From positions 117,810,146-117,874,145 of the forward strand of contig CM065296.1 of assembly GCA_032871835.1 (NCBI GenBank): a stretch of DNA of 64,000 nt, read 5' to 3'. The notes beneath the pieces were generated by a model. It saw only the letters and a list, made by a program, of their open reading frames with translations, made no database searches and was not told the origin of the DNA. Made by a program: the position numbers and the translations under genes. Shown here in pieces: positions 46,993 through 58,737 of this stretch. Numbering within the stretch: position 1 is the first letter of the stretch; each line of letters opens with the position of its first letter. This DNA comes from Dipteronia dyeriana (taxonomy: Eukaryota > Streptophyta > Magnoliopsida > Sapindales > Sapindaceae).

Positions 46993-47478
46993 ATACCCCC
47001 ATAAAATATTTTTGCCGAGAAAATTTCATTTCAGGCAAGAGTATTTTAATCATCTTAATTTTCTCTCGTCAGCATAGCCGTCTTGTCATAATGGCGCGTC
47101 TTAATGGTGACTGTAATTTCGATTCGCTTCATCACGGGGGATCTTAAATGATAGCGACGTTTTAAAGTTCTGACTGTTGAGGGCTACTTCCTGTTTTGAC
47201 ACGCGTCCCTCGTCTCTTCGTTTTTCAATATCATTTATGAAAAATGAATTTTGCGTTTTCCCAAGCGCCACCTACATCATCGAGTTTCGTCATAAATTTT
47301 TTCCCGCTTTGAAATCCTAGGATTTCGTGCCATTTCATCTTTAAATTCTTTGTTGAGAGACATTGTTGGTTTATTCTCAAAAATTCAGCAGAAATTTTAA
47401 ACTCAGATTTCTTTATCCAGAAGTTCGTGATTCTCAGCTTGAAGATCTTGTATCAATCTCAATTCAAGGTTAGTTTTA

Positions 47479-47889
47479 ATGGGGCCATCCTCTCGCCATC
47501 GTCTCTTTAAAATCGCTTTTGATGCATTAGAACGTGGGGATTTCCAGTTAGTATCTTGCATTAAACGATTACTGGGGGATATCCCAATAGACGAATCTTC
47601 ATTCTTAGAGGTTGATGTTTCTGGGCTTCACCCGAAGGTCACTTTCAGCCCTGTATCGAGTTCTCCATCTAGTTCTGATTATGATATTTCTGATCACAGG
47701 GTATCTTTTCGAAGGATGAGTAAACATCAGAGCAGAAGTAAGGTATACAAGCAGGCTCGAGCAGCGTTCAGACCAGGGAACAGACTGTTAACGAGGGTGA
47801 CGTTGATGAAGTGTACAGGGCGTCTCGTCTTTTGTTTTCTGATACTCGCCCGAGTGGCTTTGATACTGAGCCGAATGTGGTCGGGCTAG
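47479..47889 (+). pseudogene. Tat-2 antisense gene, N-terminal remnant
   Basis: Starts MGPSSRHRLFKIAFDALERG and tracks the Tat-1 antisense gene through FSPVSSSPSSSDYDISDHR, then loses frame. The DNA match continues to GTGGTCGGGC at 47886, where it switches abruptly to hAT-2 sequence. The rest of the gene, including the conserved core and coiled coil, is missing from this copy. Confidence 0.85.
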
Positions 47890-48817
47890 CTCTGTTCAAT
47901 TCGGTTTTGGGCTTATTGGGCTTCTGTTTTTTTTTATAAAAAAAAAATCTTCATTTCATTTTTACCTTTTACCAGCTACTATTCACTTATCGTGTTGGAC
48001 CTTTAGACAATTTTTTTAGTCCAAATTTAACTGAAATATTGTTTACATAATAAATTTTGTCCATAATAAGCATAAATACAAATATGAATATAGTTCAAAT
48101 CAATCAAAATTCAAAAGTATTAAAAATAGCTATCCAGAAATTGAATCCAGATAAGTAGATAACATAGAGTAAGACATCAGTCCAAAATGCAATACAAATA
48201 CATTGTTGTCCAAAATATCAATCAAATTACATAATTGTAATAGAATAACATATGACATATCAGTCCAATCACATAGCTGTCCAAAATACAATCTAAAATA
48301 AAATATAATCACAATTCACACATAATCCAACATACAATCCAATTATACATAGCTATCCAAAATATCAATCCAATTACATAGTTAATAAAATAAAATATCA
48401 GTCCAATTACATAGTTGTCCAAAATGCAATCCAAAATAAAATATGATCACACACATGATCCAACATACAATCCATAAATTAATTAAACTTCAAATACAAT
48501 CCGCAATATAATAAACATAAAACAATATTTCAAATGTAATCCATGTATTTCTTCCACTTCAAATCTTCAGCTGTAAATAGAGAAAATATGATTAACTAAT
48601 AAAAGGAAAAATAATTATAAATAGAGAAAATGTAAAACTAAACAAACAAATACCAAATTAAATTCTTACCTTCAGTTATCCTCAATCTTCATCCATTGTC
48701 CTATTTGTTAGTCCACTTTCATGCTCTAAATGAAGGCAACAAAAAAGTAATTAGCTTACTTATTAAATAATACTTAATATATTTGATTTAAAAAAAAAAC
48801 TTGATAAATTATTATCA

Positions 48818-50954
48818 TTACTTACCGGTTTCAACATTGGTATAATGTTCTAACATTTGAACCGAATTATCATCATTTTTAGCATGCTCTTCTGCAACAC
48901 ACGTTTCAGCAATAAGGCAAGAAGCCGACAACCAATTTCCAGTCAAAATTAAGCCCTCAACTATTTTAGGAGTCAATGAACTCCTAAATGGATCAAGTAT
49001 ACGTCCTCCAGTGCTAAATGCGGACTCAGAAGCCACAGTTGAAATCGGCATTGAAAAAACATCTTTTGCAATCATTGACAAAATAGGAAATTTGATTGAA
49101 CTATTCTTCCACCAAGCCAAAAGATCGAACTTGTCATTCAATTTCTCACAAGCTTCTAACAAATACAACTCCACCTCACTTTTCCCCATACTAACATCTT
49201 CTTCCTGTTGTTTTTGGCCCCATAAGCTATCCTCTCTAAACTTTTCCTTTTCACAAAAGGTTGCAGGCACACCACTCCCAAAAGAGGACACACCATCATT
49301 TGACTTTATACCCACACCACCATAAAGTTTAACATAACACTCGTACAAATCTACCAACACATCTTTCAAACTAGAAAGCATCAATTGAGATTGTTGTACA
49401 CCAAAAAATGCATCAAAACGCCACTTCACATAAGCTAATTTGTACCTTGGGTCAAGGACAACCGCAATTATCAACAAGTTGTTAGTTTTATCTAAACCCC
49501 CCCAATACTTGTCAAATTTCAGTTTCATACTCACAACCATTCTACTCACAAGCGGATCCCTCTCAGTGCTCAATGATGTTAATTGATTAAAAATAGTGCA
49601 CCAACTCTTAAAATATATATTAGAAGTCACATGCAACGAAGCACTAAAATCCAAGGTAATATCATAAAAAGTTGATAAAAAACGAATAAATACCTTGACA
49701 TTCTCCCAATCATTCAAAAGAGGTGGTCCTATCCGCTTCTTTTTATTATCACTCTCCCTAAAGTAGTTGATATAGTGACCATCTTCTTCCTCCATTCGCT
49801 CAAATGCTTTTCTAAGTTTCACCGTACTTTCCAACATCAAATAAGTGGAATTCCATCGTGTAGGAACATTTAACACCACGAAACCATTATTCCCCATCTT
49901 CTCATGTTCAACACATTTTTTAAATTGAGCTAGGAGAAGATTTAACATATTTGACTACATTGCGTATGGCTACAACCGATTCATGCAAATCTTTTAACCC
50001 ATCACTCACTATTAAGTTTAGGATATGTGCACAACATCGTAAATGCAAGTACTTTCCCTCTAAAATTGCTCCATCCACACACCAACTATTTAATTTTCTA
50101 TTCATATAACCAATGGCATTTGCATTTGCTGTTGCAATATCCACGGTTATTGTGAATATTTTATCAATGCCCCACTCTAACAAAACTTTCTCAATACACC
50201 TTCCAATCGAATCCCCCCTATGATCACTTATTTGACTAAAACTCAAGATCCTCTTTTGCAGCTTCCAATCACAGTCAATAAAATGAGCTGTCACAACCAT
50301 ATAGTTTATATTTTGGATCGATGTCCAAGTATATGTGGTTAAACATACCCTTACTTGACTAGATTTAAAGTACTTCTTCAACTTAATTCTCTCTTCTACA
50401 TATAACTTATACAGATCTCTTACAATTGTTCTCCTAGATAGAACATCAAACCTAGGATTTATCGCAAAACAAAACTTACGGAACCCTCTATTCTCAACGA
50501 ATCTAAATGGCAATTCATCTAAAATGAGCATCTCTGCCAAAGCCCTTCTACATTCTTCGACACTAAATCTAGAGGTGTCTTAGGTACTACCGCTACCCTC
50601 CACATTTGGTTGTTTAACCAAAAATGTTTGTCTAGAATCATTACTAGGTGGCCGGTATTTTTTACACCTTTTCTCAATATGAGTATTCATGTTTTTTGTC
50701 CCATTGGAACCCGACCCACATGCATACGTATCACCACAATGTTTGCATCTAGCCCTCTTTCTTCCATCTTTAGTGTGGTATTCTTGAAAATGCAACCAAC
50801 ATTTTGATTTTTTTTTGCCTTTCCTACCACCTACCCGTACACCCTTCTTTCCACTCTTTTCTTTTGCAACAGAGCTAGAATTATCTAATTCTTCATCAGA
50901 TTGTGAACCTGAATTCTCCTCTGATGAATAGGTCGTATTATGGTCAATTTCCAT
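48818..50954 (-). pseudogene. hAT-2 transposase, nearly complete
   Basis: 50954-50580: acidic, Ser-rich N-terminus, then a basic patch and a BED zinc finger (CWLHFQEYHTKDGRKRARCK, CKHCGDTYACGS, MNTHIEKRC). A TAA at 50580-50582 interrupts. 50540-49920: catalytic core with YMVVTAHFIDCDWKLQKR, FTITVDIATANANAIGYM and HLRCCAHILNLIVSDGLKD. A one-base indel near 49935 shifts frame into 49948-48818, which runs through VPTRWNSTYLMLEST, AVVLDPRYKLAYVKW and the dimerisation domain (FDLLAWWKNSSIKFPILS, TVASESAFSTGGRILDPFRS) to a stop at 48818. Only two lesions over about 700 codons make it the best preserved transposase here. hAT transposases cut and paste their own DNA in the nucleus. Confidence 0.92.
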
Positions 50955-51504
50955 CCTTTAAAATCAAAGTAAATAACTAAATTAGTTCATTGACATTCTA
51001 AAATCCAAACACACATAAAACTATAAAAGCAAGAAAATAATAAATTAAACAACAAAACCAATAATCAAAACACAATAATATAAAATTCATTACTACAATA
51101 GCTGCACCACACAAACACAACAACACCAACACCAACACATTAAAAAACCAGAAAAAAAACACCAATGTGAAACAAAAAACATAAGCACCAGCTGCACCAC
51201 ACAAACTGACAAACACAACAACAACAACAAACCAAAGTTGTTGTGGGTATACAGACAGAGCAGAGAAACCAAAAAAAAAAAACCCAAACACCAACCAAGC
51301 CCCCTGGCAACAGACAGAGTAGAGAAACTTAGCAGAATTATACAATTATCTTTGTGGGTATACAATTATCTCATATTCTCATATTCTCATATATGACCAA
51401 ATCACAAAGTATAATAACAAGAGATGCACATCAGTTGCATTTTACAATTATGCAAAATTATACATGGATGGGACCTCGGTGCAGCAGCAACAACAACAAT
51501 AAAA

Positions 51505-51650
51505 ACCAAAGTTGGAATCCACTAAATCATGCATACCAAGCTCGAACAGAGCAAGCTAGAAATCAAAGTTGGAATCCACTGAATCATGCATACCAAGCTC
51601 GAACAGAGCAAGCTCAAAATCAAAGTTGGAATCCACTAAATCCAAATTCA
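51505..51650 (+). repeat. 57-bp tandem repeat in hAT-2
   Basis: GTTGGAATCCACT starts at 51511, 51568 and 51625, period 57 bp, about 2.5 copies. Because 57 is a multiple of three, the plus-strand frame stays open and repeats a 19-residue unit, but this is opposite the transposase and probably non-coding leader sequence. Confidence 0.9.
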
Positions 51651-52384
51651 CAACCGAAATCACCAACATTCATCATGTCAGTGTCATTAAAACAGATTAA
51701 GCTCGCACAGTCGAACAATGGAAGAGAGTCAAGAGACGATTCATTACAAAAAAAATTAAAATATACATATAAATAATCGAAGTCATCACTCATCAAATCA
51801 AAATAGATAAGAAAGAGGGAAAACAATTAGAGAAAAAATCTAGATCGGAAAAAAGAAAAATACCTTAAACAGGTGATTGCCGGCGGAAGTCGGGACTCTA
51901 AAGGATGAAGCGGCGGAAGTACGGAGCCGTGGAAGGGATGATTGCAGGTGAAGAGAGATTTCTGATGGGTTGATTGTTTGAAGAAGTGGTGGAAGAGAGA
52001 GAGCTGTGCGTTGAGGCTCGAGCAGTCGAGCGATAGAGAGGGGTGGGCTGTGATTCTGTGAGATAGAGGTTGAAAGAATGAGAAAAATTAGGGTTTTTTT
52101 TATTATATATGTCGGTTCAAACGGTTCGGGTCGGTTTTGAAGACATAAAACCGAAACTGAACCGACATCAATACGGTTCATTCAGTTTGAACCGAATTGA
52201 TGTATAAAACCGAACCGAACACCCTTTTTCGGTTCGGTTCGGTTCGGTTCGGTTCCGATTTTTATGCCCACCCCTACTTTGAACTGTAACCATTCTTTTA
52301 GGAGCAATAAAATCTTATTTTATTCTGAATTGAATGATCTTGATCTGTTCATTGCTGATTGTTACCGAGTGGTATTAAATTGGC

Positions 52385-52660
52385 TAATGTTTGGGTAACC
52401 TAACCGAGTATCTTATTAAACCGGTTGTTACCCGAATGACTTTAATTGCCAAGTATCTTATTAAACTGGGTTCTTCGGTGTTCGTGTAACTTAACCGAGT
52501 ATCTTATTAAACCGGTTGTTACCCGAATGACTTTAATTGCCAAATATCTTATTAAACTGGATTCTTCAATGTTCGGGTAACTTAACCGAGTATCTTATTA
52601 AACCGGTTGTTACCTGAGTGACTTCAATTGCCAAGTATCTTATTAAACTGGCTCTTTATT
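52385..52660 (-). repeat. Tat-2 copy of the 91-bp tandem array
   Basis: About three units with ACCGAGTATCTTATTAAACC alternating with CCAAGTATCTTATTAAACTG, and the inverted pair TTCGGGTAAC/GTTACCCGAA. Orthologous to the Tat-1 array, with fewer units. Confidence 0.9.
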
Positions 52661-53189
52661 ATTAACCGAGTCATCTTGAAATAGAAGTTTTTCACTTGTG
52701 TTTCATACCCGGTTGCTACCCGAACGTTACATCAAGGCTCACCATGATCATACGTTCGAGTCTTTACGTAATACCAAGGACGTCTCCCTAGTTTTTATGC
52801 GCAAGGGTTTGCCGAATCGTTGAGCTTTTTTTTTTTTAAAAAAAGTTGCTTCAACACAGCTACGCATTTCACCGGAATTTCTCCCGATACCATCCCGAGC
52901 ATTTTTCCAAAGTCTGGTGCATCGGGTTTGCCTTTTTACGAAGGTCATTTTGACCCTGCTCGGCTGGCATGCTCTTACGAGCTTCTCCGCCCATTTGGGT
53001 TTTGATGGTCCCGAGAATTCTATTTGCATGTTCTTATTATCATGCTTTGCTTCCATATGTTCTTATTATCATGCTCTGCTTCCATATGTTCTTATTATCA
53101 TATGCCTTTTTTTGAAATCCCGAACTAGATGCTCATTTCGGAAATTCTGAGTAATTTTATTTATTACTTCCCATTTCTCTAATTTTTTG

Positions 53190-54528
53190 TGTTCAATGAC
53201 ACCTTCCTGAGCACCAGGACTTCTAACTGAAATTTCCTGATCCGAACAAGAGAGTTGTAGTGGCGAGCCACTCTTTGTTGATATGCAGTATTTCTTATTC
53301 GGGATTTTTCCCTTTTTTCTTCTAGCTCATCCAAACTTTGTAGTAGCGTATCAACATTTTGTTCTTCATCGTATATCCTGACCCGGGGGGACGCATACGA
53401 TGTTTCTACGGGGATGACAGCTTCTGTTCTGAACGCTAGGGTGAACGGAGTTTCTCCTGTTGAAGTCCTTGCTATCTTCCGATATGCTCATAATACTTCA
53501 GGAAGCTTTTCAACCCAACTTCTTTTTTTGTCATCTAACTTTGCTTTAATGGTGTGCTTGATAATTTTATTTACTGCTTCTACTTGCCCGTCTGTTTGTG
53601 GATGAGCTGGTGTCGAATAGTAGTTAGCAATATGATACTTCTCGCACAACTGTCTGAACTTTTGGTTATCAAACTGAGTGCCATTGTCGGTGATTATAGT
53701 GTCCGGAACTCCAAACCTATAAAGTATGTTTTTCTTTACAAAATTTATGGTGTTGGCTTCCGTGATATGCACCAGCGCTTCAGCTTCTGCCCATTTTGTG
53801 AAATAATCGACAGCTACTATGGCGTTCTTTGCTCCAACCCCTGTCCCAACTGGCATTGGCCCGATCAGGTCTAGGCCCCACATGGCGAATGGCCATGGGG
53901 CAGTGAGATTTCTGAGCTTTTCTGGGGGTTGTCGGATATCGTTGGCAATTCTTTGACAGGTGTTGCAACTTTCTGACCACTGCTGTGCATCTGAGAAAAG
54001 TGTAGGCCAATAATAGCCTTGCATGAGTACCTTATGCGCCAGACTCCTACCCCCAGTGTGGTTCTCACAAACTCCTCCGTGGATCTCTTGAAGTATTCGA
54101 TGTGCATCTTCTTCCGGTATATATCTCTGGAGAGCTCGGGAAAACCCCATTCTGTATAATTCTCCTCCGATCATGGTATACCTAGCCGATCGATACCTGA
54201 TGCGCTTTGCTAATACAGGATCTTCCGGGAGCACGTCTTCTTCCAGGAACCTTCTCAGCTGGACCATCCAACCGTCTTGCGGTGTTCGGATTTCTAAAAT
54301 TTCCAAATGCTTAGGTTCAGCTGTACTCGGTTTAAGGAGGTGTGCATCTGGAATGGTCTTTGGTCTGATTGAGGTTGTTGCTGACGCTAATTTAGATAAA
54401 ACGTCTGCCTTTTCATTTTCTTCACTGGGGATCTGAGCGATCTTGTATTCTTTAAATTTTTGGAGGAGCTGTTTTACGATGTCACGGTAGGAAATCATTC
54501 CTTCATCTTTGGCCTGGTACTCGTCCAT
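53190..54528 (-). pseudogene. Tat-2 archaeal RNase H end and integrase
   Basis: Open from 54528 to 53488 (346 codons). It holds the end of the second RNase H (NEKADVLSKLAS), the integrase zinc finger (AHRILQEIHGG, CNTCQRIAND) and all three catalytic acids: WGLDLIGP, IITDNGTQFD (GAC at 53688-53686) and TDGQVEAVNK. A TGA at 53487-53485, where a Trp codon is expected, stops it. The C-terminal chromatin-binding part continues in frame to about 53190 with more damage. Its catalytic core is the best preserved integrase of the window. Confidence 0.9.
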
Positions 54529-54546
54529 AACCTGGTTGACAACTAC

Positions 54547-55376
54547 CTATGAATCGCTGAATATCTCAACTTCATCTGCCCCAAAAGCTATGCAGACTCT
54601 GAGTCCAGCTAATAATGCCTCGTATTTGGCTTGATTATTGGTTGCTTTGAAATAAAATCTCATGGCACATTCAACATCATCTCCTTCTGGGGTGCGAACT
54701 ACGATCCCTGCCCCGCTGCCATGAGTGTTTGAAGAACCATCAACATATAGTTTCCATGGGAAACTTTTATCCAACAGTCTTTTTGCTTCCAGGTTTGGTT
54801 CTGTGAACTCGGCTATGAAGTCTGTCACCGCTTGTCCTTTGAGGGAGGTTCTGGGGACATAATGAATATCGAATTCACTTAACTCGATTACCCATTTAGT
54901 AAGTCTTCCTGATATCTCTGACTTTTGTAAGATTTGTCTTAATGGGCAATTGGTGAGAACCTGGATCGTATGGGCCTGAAAATATGGTCTCAGCTTTTTT
55001 GCTTCTGAAACCAATGCTAAGACTATCTTCTCTGCCTGTGAGTACCTGGTCTCGGCCGGTACGAGTGCCTTGCTAGTATAATACACTGGTTTCTGCACTC
55101 CATCTTCTGTTCTGACTAAGACTGAACTTGCTGCAAGCTCGGTTATTGACAGATACAGCTGAAGTATTTCCCCTTTTTACGGTTTTGAGAGGATGGGAGC
55201 TTGCCCCAAGTACTCTTTTATTTTTAAGAATGCCTGCTCACACTCTTTATTCCACTCCAGGCCTTTCCCTTTTTTTGATTATCTTGAAGAAAGGTGCGTA
55301 CCTGTCTGTAGCCCTTGAGATGAATCTTCCCAAGGAGGCTAAACACCCTGTTAAGCGCTGTACCTCTTTCAATGTT
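54547..55376 (-). pseudogene. Tat-2 RNase H domains
   Basis: 55098-54547 reads YYTSKALVPAETRYSQAEK (RT-linked RNase H), WVIELSEFDIHYVPR, then KLYVDGSSNTHGSGAGI and NNQAKYEALLAGLRV of the archaeal-type domain, ending at a TAG where Tat-1 has CAG. The catalytic glutamate in NNQAEYEA is lysine here. 55376-55100 is the same domain's start, broken by frameshifts. Confidence 0.85.
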
Positions 55377-56474
55377 TTAGGTGAGGTCATTTCTTGCAAA
55401 GCCTGGATCTTCTCGGGGATTAACTTCGATTCCTCTTTGATGGACTTGAAAACTCAAGAATCTTCCCGAATGGACTCCGAATAAACATTTATTTGGGTTT
55501 AATTTCACATGGTATCTTCTCAAAACATCAAATGTCTCTCGGAGGTCGCGGGCATGCTCATCTGCTGAGACGCTTTTAGTCAACATGTCATCAATGTACA
55601 CTTCCATGTTCCTTCTTATTTGCCGAGTGAAGATTTTGTTGACCAACCTTTGGTACGTAGCTCCTGCATTTTTTAAACCGAAGGGCATTACTGTGTAGCA
55701 ATATAAACCCCGATCCGTTGTGAAAGCTGTTTTTTCTTCATCAGCTTTGTTCATCCGGATCTGATTATATCCCGAGTAAGCGTCCATGAAGCTGAGCAAT
55801 TCATGACCTGCTGTGGCATCCACCAGCTGATCTATCCTTGGAAGTGGGAAGCTATCCTTTGGACATGCCTTGTTTAGATCTGTGAAATCTACGCACATCC
55901 TCAATTGTCCATTTTTCTTTTGGACGAGGACTACGTTGGCGACCCACTGAGGGTAGCTGACTTCTCTGATTGATCCAGTTGCTAGTAACTTTTCCACCTC
56001 TTGTTTGATTGCTTGAATTCTTTCAGGATTGAACGATCTTCTCTTTTGTATTACCGGTTTTGCATTCGGGTTTACTGCGAGGTGGTGGGATATTACTCGG
56101 GCATCTATCCCGATCATATCTTCGTGACTCCAGGCGAATACATCTTTGTATTCTCTAAGCAGATTGGTTAAGTCTTGCTTGACTTTTCCATCCAAGTTGG
56201 CCCCGATCTTGATTTTCTTGTCCGGTTTGTCTTCTTCAAGTACTACTTCAACCAATTCTGTTTTGTATTCATTCGAGCCCTCCCTTGGATCCAGTTCGAA
56301 TGACAAGGATTTTTTACACTGATTTGGCTGCATTATGGTGCACACTTGTTCAGCATCATGCTTGTCTCTGTATACTGACAGATTTACTCTTCGGACCATC
56401 TCGTGGGATCCCTTGACTATCCAAACCCCTTGTTCTGTTGGGAACTTGATCATTAATGCATAAGTGGCCGTCAC
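55377..56474 (-). pseudogene. Tat-2 reverse transcriptase with intact YIDD
   Basis: A 365-codon open stretch with all RT motifs: SIREVSYPQWVANVVLVQK, RMCVDFTDLNKACPKD, FMDAYSGYNQIRMNK, YCYTVMPFGLKNAGATYQR and the catalytic VYIDDM (two aspartates at 55592-55587). It loses frame just after GIEVNP. Compared with Tat-1, it also restores Gly in PFGLKNAGA (Tat-1 has Asp there). Confidence 0.92.
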
Positions 56475-56840
56475 GACCTTGTTTTATTCAAAAATGGCCG
56501 GCCCAATAATGCATTATACGGCCAATTATCAAAGTCAACTACCACGAAGTCGAGCAGGACAGTCCTCTGGCATGGTGCCGTTCCGATCTTCACGGGTAGT
56601 TTTGCCGTCCCGAGTGACCTGACCTCTATTTCCCTAAATCCTCTTAATGGAGCATGGAAATGCTGTAAATCTTTTCGGTCTAGTCTAAGCTGGTCGTATA
56701 CGGCCACGCTTAGGATGTCTGCTAAACTCCCATTATCTATTAAAATTCTCAGGACTTCCCTATGGCCAATCCGGGCACTTATAACCAAAGCGTCATTAGG
56801 TCGAACATCTATGCCATGGGAATCTGCCTCTGTAAAGACT
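56471..56840 (-). pseudogene. Tat-2 aspartic protease
   Basis: 56788-56471 reads ARIGHREVLRILIDNGSLAD (one Ser of the active-site motif changed to Leu), then QHFHAPLRGFREIEVRSLG and YNALLGRPFLNKT, then a frameshift into RT. Confidence 0.85.
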
Positions 56841-56851
56841 ATTGGGTCCCA

Positions 56852-58702
56852 TCATTCCTTTACCTTTTTCGGGTCTGGTTCAATCGAGTTTACGTCGAAG
56901 TTATTCCTTGCTTCTATTGCTTCTCTGATTTCCTGAGTTCGTTCTCGGTTGCTTCTCCCAGTAGAAGGTCTTCCGAAAATTGTATGTATTACTTGATTGG
57001 CTTCGGGGCTGGTTCTTTGGTTTTGACCAGGGTTGTGATCAATCTTGACTTTCTTGGTTTCTGGTCTCTCGTCTTTTTTCAAAATTACATCCCGCAGATG
57101 CCCTTTCCGAATAAGAGTCTCTATGTAATCTCTGAGCTGAAAACACTTTGAAGTCTCATGCCCGGTTTCTTTATGAAACCTGCAATACTTGGTTGTATCT
57201 CTCCGGGTGAACTGTGATTGTCGCCGCGGTTCTTGCACCATATTCTTTTCTTCCAAGATGGCTAGAATTTCTTCTTGTTTCTTCCGAATAGGGGTGTAAT
57301 TGGTATATCTGCCTCGGTATTTCTCTATGGACCGTTCAGCGTTGAGCCCATTACCCCCATCCTTGTTTTTCTCCTTGCCGTTCCCTTTCCGTTTTTCCTT
57401 TTGATTCTGCCCCTTGGATTAGGTATTCTTCTGTTCGGGCTTTCCTCCATGCATATAGCTTCCTCTTATAGCTAACTCTTCTTCCTCGGCCAGAGCGTAT
57501 CCTCCCCCCATATCCATCATGTCGGCATACCTAGTCAGCCGTGCTCTTCTCAAATCGAAGGATAGTCTTCCATTCTGCAAGTTATTGGTGAAAGCAGCAA
57601 TAATTGCTTCATCATTAGCGCTGCCAATTTCTGATACTGCTTGGCCGAACCGGCCCTAGTACTTTTTTAATGACTCGTCCTTCCCCTGTTTTATTTGAGA
57701 AAAGTAGGCCACCGACTTCTTCCTGTGAACGTTGCTCAGGAATTGCCTTGAGAAGTTCCTGCTCAACTCGCTAAAATTTTCGATGCTCGTCGGGGGTAGT
57801 CTTTCGAACCATCTTGAGCCTGTGTCCCCCAGTGTTTGCGGAAAGTTGAGACACAATAGGGAGTCACTGCAGGCATATTGAGCCATGTCACTTTTATAGA
57901 GTCTAACGTGCTCCTTTGGATCTGTATCTTTTTTGAATTGCTCCACATGCGGCATCCTGAATCTTTCTAGGAAAGGGGTCCGTAAAATCTCCCTGGTGAA
58001 TGGACTGTCGGAGTCATCCTCGGATAGATCGTTACAACCATAACGTCTCACTAGTGCCTCCATCTATCGCCTGTTATTCTCTACTTCTCGAGTTAGGCTC
58101 TGGATTGTGACATCTCTGTCCCCCACCGGGCTTCCTTGACGGTTGAACGGTTGGGTAACTGTCATTCTTTCTTCAGACTCTTCACTCTGATGCCCGACCT
58201 CTCGTGTGACTCCATGATGACGTTTGCGATGGTGTTGATCACTGTCTTCTGATGATGACCGTCCTCTGCGCCGATGGTATTTACGATGTCTGGCACGTAT
58301 TGTTTGATTGCGATCCAGCCTCTGGTGATTTTCCTCTTCTTGTGTTTTCTGTCCAGCTGGATTGATTGGGGAAGAGTTTCTTCTAGTTTATAGTATAGTT
58401 ATTCCTGGCCCCACCACTATCGAAAGGAGCCTTGCGGTTAGAGGATTGAGAGTATGTGCTCCTGCGGCCAGTAGATCAATCCCTTCCCTTGCTGCGTCCG
58501 TCACCAATTGCTGCAAGGCCTCTTGGAAACGCAGCGTAAGATCTCTGCTTGTTGGAGAAACTTGCTGGATCCCCGCCAGGTGCGCAGGTTGATTTTCTGT
58601 GTTTGCTGCAGGATCTTGTGACGTATTGCCAACATGGAAATCGCCTAGTGATTTTTGGCCATTCCCTGAACTACTTCTGCTTCCTGCCATTGTTTTTAAC
58701 AA
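56852..58702 (-). pseudogene. gag: Tat-2 gag, broken into three open pieces
   Basis: 58702-58388 (N-terminus, AGSRSSSGNGQKSLGDFHVG), a TAA, a polar stretch, then TAG at 58066-58064 right before the ATG at 58063. 58063-57656 is the capsid-like core (RMPHVEQFKKDTDPKEHV, FSRQFLSNVHRKKSV). 57256-56852 carries the zinc-knuckle-like CRFHKETGHETSKC. Domains and order match Tat-1. Confidence 0.88.
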
Positions 58703-58737
58703 GTTCGAAGGTTCAAGCTCCTCCTTCTAGCCCCAAT

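Larger units (their letters stand above)
47887..52276 (-). mobile_element. hAT-2 DNA transposon inside Tat-2, left end damaged
   Basis: The right terminus reversed reads TAGGGGTGGGCATAAAAATC, a classic plant hAT end, with repeated GGTTCGG subterminal words (52195-52255). The left junction at 47886/47887 (TAGCTCTGTTCAATTCGG) only weakly resembles it. The flanking octamers differ (GGTCGGGC left, CTTTGAAC right), and by comparison with Tat-1 about 3.4 kb of retrotransposon sequence is missing at the junction. A deletion has therefore removed the left flank, and perhaps the left end. Confidence 0.85.

Noticed and set aside
51354..51776. 140-codon plus-strand frame in hAT-2
   Set aside because: Created by the 57-bp repeat, opposite the transposase leader; not supported as a gene.
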